A stretch of DNA of 39,192 bases, taken from Thermoplasmata archaeon (lineage in GTDB: Archaea > Thermoplasmatota > Thermoplasmata > Halarchaeoplasmatales > Halarchaeoplasmataceae). Numbering within the stretch: position 1 is the stretch's first letter; every line of letters begins with the position of its first letter. The notes beneath the pieces are model-generated. The model saw only the letters and a program-made list of their open reading frames with translations, did no database searches and was not told the origin of the DNA. The DNA lies in contig SKVC01000023.1 in the NCBI GenBank assembly GCA_007129655.1, positions 1-39,192 of the forward strand, written 5' to 3'. The position numbers and the translations under genes were made by a program. Below are positions 34,608 to 39,192 of the stretch, in pieces.

Positions 34608-35745
34608 AGCCTAGAAGACTCTTTGCGATAACCATCCTCTGGGCCTCGGAGGTACCTTCGTATATCTCCGTGATCTTCGCATCTCTGAAGAGACGTTCGA
34701 TGGTGTATTCCTTTGTATAACCATATCCACCGTGGATCTGCACACCTTCGAGAGCTGCTTTAACAGCTGCTTCCGAAGCGAATAACTTGGCCATGGCGGC
34801 TTCCTTGGAGAATCTTCCGCCTTGGTCCTTTGCGAAGGCCGCCTTATGAAGCAGTAGCCTAGATGCTTCAACGCTTGTCGCCATATCCGCTATCTTCCAT
34901 TGGATAGCCTGGAACTTGCTTATAGGTCTGCCGAACTGCTGCCTTTGCTGCGAATATTCGATACTTTCCTCTAAAGCTCGCTGTGCGATTCCTACCGCCT
35001 GGGCTGCTATTCCTATTCTACCACCGTCGAGTGTACCCAGTGCTATCTTGAATCCTTGGCCTTCCTCTCCCAGCAGGTTTTCCTTCGGTACTCGCATATC
35101 TTCGAAGATCAATTCCGAAGTGAGTGAAGCGTGTATTCCCATCTTTTCGAATATACTTCCCACTTCGAATCCCTCGGTATCTGATTCAACGATGAATGCG
35201 CTTATACCCTTGTAACCGGCGGGTTTGTCCGTTACCGCGAACACGATATGTATTCCTGCTTCGCTACCACTGGTGATGAACATCTTGGAGCCGTTGATCA
35301 CGTAATGATCTCCATCTAGTACTGCCGTGGTCTCCATTGCTCCCAGATCCGTTCCTGCGTTGGCTTCGGTCCCGGAAAATGCACCTATATGCTCTCCCTT
35401 GGCTAGAAGAGGCAAATATTTCTTCTTCTGTTCTTCCGTTCCATACTTCATTATAGGATCGCTGACCAGTGAGTTGTGCACCGAAGTGATCACCCCTGTC
35501 GAAGCACACTTCTTTGATATCTCTTCGATAACTATAGCGTAGCTAATTGTATCTAGACCGGCTCCACCGTATTCCGTAGGTATCAATATACCGAGCAATC
35601 CAAGTTTTGCCATCTTCTTCAATATATCGTGCGGGTACTCTTCCTTTTCATCCAGTTCAGCGGCAACCGGTTCGATCTCCTTCTCAGCGAAATCTCTAAC
35701 CATGTTCCTTATCATCTTCTGATTATCATTCAATTCGAAGTCCAT
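34606..35745 (-). CDS. Short-chain acyl-CoA dehydrogenase (butyryl-CoA dehydrogenase-like)
   Basis: 379 aa, the usual length. FAD/acyl-binding motifs GAFSGTEANAGTDLGAM and INGSKMFITSG, the middle RQQFGRPISKFQAIQWKIADM, and the C-terminal catalytic Glu in TEIYEGTSEAQRMVIA (E363). The Glu in the IYEGTS position is that of short- and medium-chain dehydrogenases. It oxidises acyl-CoA to 2-enoyl-CoA with EtfAB, or reduces crotonyl-CoA if run in reverse. It is first gene of the minus-strand block, with its promoter in the 96-nt spacer shared with AMMECR1. Butyryl-CoA is the most likely substrate given the neighbours; chain length is inferred. Confidence 0.95.
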   Translation of the reverse strand: MDFELNDNQKMIRNMVRDFAEKEIEPVAAELDEKEEYPHDILKKMAKLGLLGILIPTEYGGAGLDTISYAIVIEEISKKCASTGVITSVHNSLVSDPIMKYGTEEQKKKYLPLLAKGEHIGAFSGTEANAGTDLGAMETTAVLDGDHYVINGSKMFITSGSEAGIHIVFAVTDKPAGYKGISAFIVESDTEGFEVGSIFEKMGIHASLTSELIFEDMRVPKENLLGEEGQGFKIALGTLDGGRIGIAAQAVGIAQRALEESIEYSQQRQQFGRPISKFQAIQWKIADMATSVEASRLLLHKAAFAKDQGGRFSKEAAMAKLFASEAAVKAALEGVQIHGGYGYTKEYTIERLFRDAKITEIYEGTSEAQRMVIAKSLLG

Positions 35746-35841
35746 GATACCCGCATAAACAACATAAAGATAAAACTTTCGGGGTTTAAATTCTAGTATG
35801 ATAGTAAAAGTAATAATCCCCGTCTACTCTATCATACAAAT
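35746..35841. promoter_or_regulatory. Divergent promoter region acd / AMMECR1
   Basis: AT-rich 96-nt spacer. The self-complementary tttaaa at 35785-35790 could act as a TATA box for acd, about 40 nt before its ATG. taataat at 35811-35817 lies about 25 nt before the AMMECR1 ATG. No SD precedes that ATG, so a leaderless AMMECR1 transcript is likely. Confidence 0.5.
35796..35837. repeat. Perfect 9-bp inverted repeat in the divergent promoter
   Basis: gtatgatag at 35796-35804 and ctatcatac at 35829-35837 are exact reverse complements separated by 24 nt. They flank the proposed AMMECR1 TATA element and sit upstream of acd. The arms are suited to a dimeric regulator or a looped operator. The spacer is long for a stable transcript hairpin. 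Confidence 0.6.
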
Positions 35842-36438
35842 ATGTTCACCAATGAAGAAGGAGAGGCGGCAGTGAAGACAGCAAGGGAAATCATCGAGAA
35901 ACATGTTAAGGGCGAGGAAATTGAAAACATACCTCTTCCGAAGAAGTTCGATGCGAAGGGTGGCGTCTTTGTTACGCTTAACAAATATCCCTCCGGAGAC
36001 CTCAGAGGATGCATCGGATATCCGGAGCCGGTGTTCAGTCTGAAAAAAGCTATTCCACAAGCGGCTGTGAGCGCTACACAGGATCCGCGTTTTTTCCCCC
36101 TGGGTCCGAAAGAATTGGACGAGATAACCGTGGAAGTGACTCTACTGACACCCCCGGAAGATGTGGAGTTCGACGACCCCTTCGAGCTACCTGAAAAGAT
36201 CGAATGCGGTAGGGACGGTTTGATAATATCTAAGGGCCCCTACAGCGGTTTGCTGCTACCTCAAGTACCGGTGGAACACGGCTGGAATGTAGAACAATTC
36301 CTGGATCATACCTGTCTGAAGGCAGGGTTAATCCCTGATGCTTGGAGGAAAGGTGAATGCAGTGTGAAGAGCTTCCAAGGTTACATCTTCGCTGAAAGTG
36401 AGCCCCGGGGAGAAGTCAAGAAAAAGGAGATAGGATGA
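35842..36438 (+). CDS. AMMECR1 domain protein
   Basis: 198 aa, the standard archaeal AMMECR1 length. Recognisable are GGVFVTLNKYPSGDLRGCIG, the most conserved block with the invariant LRGCIG, then AVSATQDPRFFPLGPKELDEI, VEVTLLTPPE and LLPQVPVEHGWNVEQFL with a late CLKAGL. The biochemical role of the family is not settled. No SD precedes the ATG. Its stop overlaps the pyrC start (ATGA), so the two are coupled. Confidence 0.93.
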   Translation: MFTNEEGEAAVKTAREIIEKHVKGEEIENIPLPKKFDAKGGVFVTLNKYPSGDLRGCIGYPEPVFSLKKAIPQAAVSATQDPRFFPLGPKELDEITVEVTLLTPPEDVEFDDPFELPEKIECGRDGLIISKGPYSGLLLPQVPVEHGWNVEQFLDHTCLKAGLIPDAWRKGECSVKSFQGYIFAESEPRGEVKKKEIG

Positions 36439-37670
36439 TACTCAGAGGCACCGTTTACGTAGAGGGAGAGTTAAGAAGACGATATATCGAGATCGAAGAT
36501 GGTAAGATATTGTCTGTGAGTACCTCGAAACCTGCAGGACATGACGTTATCGAATGTGACGGAGTTATATTACCCGGTGGTATCGACATGCACGTTCATT
36601 TCAGGGACCCCGGGATGACCGAGAAGGAGGATTTTTTTACAGGAACTAAAAGCGCAGCCTTCGGAGGCATCACAACGGTCATGGACATGCCAAACAACCA
36701 ACCGCCTACGGATGATACCAAACGTCTCAAAAAAAAGATCAAGAACGTCGGTAAAAAATCCTGCATAGACTTCGGACTCTATGGTTTGGTGGGCAAGGAC
36801 AACGAGAAGATGCTGAAACAGACTTCCTTCTTCAAAGTATACATGGCGCCTTCCACGGATACCGACGGAAGCTACTCGCCGGACGAGATAGAAAAGATAC
36901 TGAAATCAGGCGGCAAAGTGGCATTCCACTGCGAAGATAAATCACTATTCACAGAACCCGGAGAGGACTTACCCGGTCATAATAGACACAGACCTGTAGA
37001 GAGCGAGTTGAGCGCCATTAAAAAATTGAAAGAGCTACCAGCGGGCAACAAACACGTTTGCCACGCCACCACAATAAAGAGCATCGGGTTGGCCCGTAAG
37101 GTAGGATGCACCGTAGAAGTAACACCACACCATCTTTTCCTCAACGAAGAAGCACTCTTGAATACTCGCGGTAAAGTTAATCCACCCTTGAGAGGCAGCG
37201 ACCAGCAGTTCTATCTATGGGAAGCTTTCGAGAGAGGCGACATAGACATATTAGCAAGCGACCATGCACCTCATCTGGAGTCTGAGAAGGATACGGATTT
37301 CGAAAAGGCGCCATCTGGTCTGCCTGGTGTGGAAACCATGTACCCGCTATTGCTCAATTCCGTAGCATACGGCAACATTTCTTTATCCACAGTCGTCAAA
37401 GCACTATCGGAGCGTCCGGCGGAGCTACTGGAACTCAAAAAAGGACGTATCGCAGAAGGATACGATGCGGACCTGATAGTAGCCGATTTCCGAGAGAGCG
37501 AAAACATCTCTGTTAGCCGGCTGCATTCCAAGGCCGGCTGGAGTCCCTTCGAAGGCTTCAGAGCCATATTCCCCAGGCACGTTATCTCCCATGGAGAGTT
37601 CGTGGTAAAGGATCGTAAATTTGTGGGCGAGAAAGGAAAAGGGGAATATATATCCGGTCAGTCTACATAA
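36435..37670 (+). CDS. pyrC: Dihydroorotase
   Basis: 411 aa amidohydrolase. Metal-binding HVHFRDPG (H53, H55), the likely carboxylated Lys in FKVYMAPS (K134), FHCED (H165), VCHATT (H210) and the catalytic Asp in ASDHAPH (D276). The RDPG and MPNNQPPT motifs separate it from hydantoinase and allantoinase. It interconverts carbamoyl-aspartate and dihydroorotate in pyrimidine synthesis. SD AAGGAGATAGG lies in the end of the AMMECR1 gene with a 4-nt overlap. No other pyr gene is in the window. The 3' end overlaps the convergent membrane-protein gene by 8 nt. Confidence 0.95.
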   Translation: MILRGTVYVEGELRRRYIEIEDGKILSVSTSKPAGHDVIECDGVILPGGIDMHVHFRDPGMTEKEDFFTGTKSAAFGGITTVMDMPNNQPPTDDTKRLKKKIKNVGKKSCIDFGLYGLVGKDNEKMLKQTSFFKVYMAPSTDTDGSYSPDEIEKILKSGGKVAFHCEDKSLFTEPGEDLPGHNRHRPVESELSAIKKLKELPAGNKHVCHATTIKSIGLARKVGCTVEVTPHHLFLNEEALLNTRGKVNPPLRGSDQQFYLWEAFERGDIDILASDHAPHLESEKDTDFEKAPSGLPGVETMYPLLLNSVAYGNISLSTVVKALSERPAELLELKKGRIAEGYDADLIVADFRESENISVSRLHSKAGWSPFEGFRAIFPRHVISHGEFVVKDRKFVGEKGKGEYISGQST

Positions 37671-38952
37671 ACATATATGTCAGCAGCAGCGAGATGATGA
37701 TGTTTGCACACCCTAATATCACTCCGCCGAGACCGTATTGATTGTCTCCTTCGTCCATGGCCTTTTTACCCAGTATGATGCCTATGACACCAAATATGAT
37801 CGGTATCAGCGGCACTCTCAAAAGGAACACGCCTATTATACCTATGATTACAGAATATCTTCCGTTCTTGACAGATATCTTTTCCTTCCCCTCTAGTTTT
37901 TTTTCCTCATGATAACCCGCTAGACCGGGTACGACGGTAAAGATACCTATTGCCATACATACGATACTGATGATCTGATATGTATCGCTCAATGAAAGAA
38001 AATGATATCCGGCATAGATCACTGCACCTGCGATCATTAGAGCTAAACCGACAAGTATAATTCGGTAGTAAAGCTTCTTCTCATCACCATAATGGGGTTT
38101 TTCTTCTTCCTCTGTCTCCTTCTTTTTTTTCCTTCCGAGATAAACTGAAAGTAAGATCACTATTGCCATCACACCGAACAGCAAACGAGCTATCATGTAT
38201 GTTGAAGCCATTTGTCCCGTATCTACAAACCCCTCATCCGATACCATAACAGATTCCCGTTCCTCTCCAAATTGGATGTTGTATCCGCCTTCGTAGCTAA
38301 ATGTGTGTGTGAATTCATAGTCGGCGCTTCCTTCACCAGGCACGACTAATGTGTGAACAACATCATTATTTATGACAACATCCAGAGAACTCTCTGTATC
38401 TCCTTCATTGTGGGCACTCACGTATATCGTTACCTCCAGAGGCGGTCGCCCCACAGTCGGAGATACACTGAGTTCAAGATCAACGAGTGGTGAAATTTCA
38501 ATTCCGGTAGCAGTAGCACTTACCTCTTCCGACATCTCTCCCTCCCCGTTCTCGTTTACCGTACTAACTCTGTAGTAATATGTCACGCCACCCTGGAGTC
38601 CTTCATGCTCATAGATCCTCCTTTCTATATCATCAAATTCGATAACGTTCGGTAGATCACCGGATTCGATACCCCAGTATATGATGTACGAGGTTATCTC
38701 GGAACCTCCGTCATCGGACGGCTCATTCCATCTCAAGGCCACCTCATAATCACGATCACGAGCTAAAGCTACCAAGTTCTGCGGTGCGGAGGGGGTTCCA
38801 TCAGATACATCCGAACTCTCAAAGTTCCCCCTCGTCATCTCCAAGCCGGTCCCTCCTCCCCAGACACATGTCGTAGCCACAATAAACATCAGTGGAAACA
38901 ATACGCACGCGACGAGCAGAATGCTCACGACCCTGTTCTGGTTAGGAAACAT
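37663..38952 (-). CDS. FN3-domain membrane protein with C-terminal multi-pass region
   Basis: 429 aa. Residues about 8-30 form a signal peptide or anchor. Residues about 56-148 are a fibronectin type III domain (APQNLVALARDRDYEVALRW, later TYYYRVSTVNENGEG). Residues about 155-245 resemble a CARDB or PKD-like beta domain (LELSVSPTVGRPPLEVTIYV). A membrane segment (about 255-275) is followed by a KKKKE patch and, from about 297, several further hydrophobic segments with a glycine-rich end (IFGVIGIILGKKAMDEGDNQ) resembling small DUF4190-like domains. It probably exposes the FN3 part outside; function unknown. The SD-like aagggtgt lies 4 nt before the ATG. The frame stays open for 23 codons upstream but shows no start codon there. 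Confidence 0.85.
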   Translation of the reverse strand: MFPNQNRVVSILLVACVLFPLMFIVATTCVWGGGTGLEMTRGNFESSDVSDGTPSAPQNLVALARDRDYEVALRWNEPSDDGGSEITSYIIYWGIESGDLPNVIEFDDIERRIYEHEGLQGGVTYYYRVSTVNENGEGEMSEEVSATATGIEISPLVDLELSVSPTVGRPPLEVTIYVSAHNEGDTESSLDVVINNDVVHTLVVPGEGSADYEFTHTFSYEGGYNIQFGEERESVMVSDEGFVDTGQMASTYMIARLLFGVMAIVILLSVYLGRKKKKETEEEEKPHYGDEKKLYYRIILVGLALMIAGAVIYAGYHFLSLSDTYQIISIVCMAIGIFTVVPGLAGYHEEKKLEGKEKISVKNGRYSVIIGIIGVFLLRVPLIPIIFGVIGIILGKKAMDEGDNQYGLGGVILGCANIIISLLLTYMFM

Positions 38953-39192
38953 CTTGACACCCTTTGTTATGTTCCCTAACGCAACATTCTCTTTAACGTT
39001 TTTGGAAAGTAATGCGTACTGCTACTGCAACAATCAAAAGTGTGTAGTTTATTGTTCCATTCAAACCATGTCGACGAAAACGTTATATGCGGACATTCCT
39101 ATCTTCTCTGCGGTGTAGATGATACCAACATTTACCAAGCACATCAATATGCATATAAATTTGCGGTATACGGAAAATTTTTTGGACAATGG
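38953..39192. promoter_or_regulatory. AT-rich intergenic end of window
   Basis: 240 nt without a supported gene. TATA-like candidates: tataaa at 39154-39159 (the minus strand reads tttata, about 200 nt before the FN3-protein ATG) and gttatatgc at 39082-39090. The first could equally serve a plus-strand gene starting just beyond the window. I see no tRNA or stable hairpin here. Confidence 0.3.

Noticed and set aside
38953..39192. Small plus-strand frame running into the terminal spacer (from 38921)
   Set aside because: It starts inside the FN3 gene antisense, has no SD and no domain, and ends within AT-rich spacer.

Overview
The window reads as chromosomal DNA from an anaerobic archaeon. The signs are TATA-like elements with strong GGAGGTGA-type Shine-Dalgarno (SD) sites, F420-type and Mvh/Hdr-type redox subunits, an AMMECR1 protein, and a surface protein opening with Asn-Gly tetrapeptide repeats. 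Such NG repeats are familiar from Thermoplasmatota-like archaea. That placement is inference; there is no rRNA or other phylogenetic marker in the window. I see no tRNA, rRNA, CRISPR array, insertion sequence or phage gene.

Layout. Positions 1-8521 (+) hold two very large membrane proteins: the 3' part of a surface protein (NG repeats, signal anchor, tandem beta domains, Ca-binding repeats, C-terminal anchor), and an unusual protein with nine zinc ribbons, a helix-hairpin-helix region, a membrane block and TPRs. Next come an orphan dihydrolipoamide dehydrogenase (-), then a [NiFe]-hydrogenase operon mvhG-mvhA-maturation protease (+, 9997-12879).

Positions 12881-35745 are one 18-gene minus-strand block. 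In transcription order it reads: acyl-CoA dehydrogenase, etfB, etfA, thiolase, 3-hydroxyacyl-CoA dehydrogenase, enoyl-CoA hydratase, hdrC, hdrB, hdrA, an HdrA(N-lobe)-NuoE fusion, nuoF, a NuoG(N-term)-HdrA-HdrA fusion, mvhD, an FrhB/FdhB-like subunit, a tandem HdrC, a tandem HdrA, a second mvhD, and a propionyl-CoA synthetase-like ligase. Most spacings are 1-12 nt or slight overlaps, with SD sites lying in the last codons of the upstream gene. The larger gaps are 76 nt (etfA-thiolase), 41 nt (hydratase-hdrC) and 43 nt (mvhD-prpE). Positions 35842-37670 (+) carry AMMECR1-pyrC, and the window closes with an FN3 membrane protein (-).

How it fits together (inference). The ligase activates a short-chain acid. 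Acd/ETF, hydratase, hydroxyacyl-CoA dehydrogenase and thiolase carry out butyryl-CoA <-> 2 acetyl-CoA. The Hdr/Nuo/Frh/MvhD proteins look like a very large soluble flavin/Fe-S assembly able to link ETF, NAD(H), F420 and, through MvhGA, H2. That would suit syntrophic-type short-chain fatty-acid oxidation with confurcation, or the reverse fermentation.

The most striking signal is a split HdrA. The FAD-binding N-lobe of one HdrA is fused to a NuoE subunit, and the rest of an HdrA lacking that lobe is fused behind a NuoG-like ferredoxin module two genes away. The only HdrB also has Gly where the last Cys of its second CCG motif should be, and both halves of the tandem HdrC have His in place of one cluster Cys.
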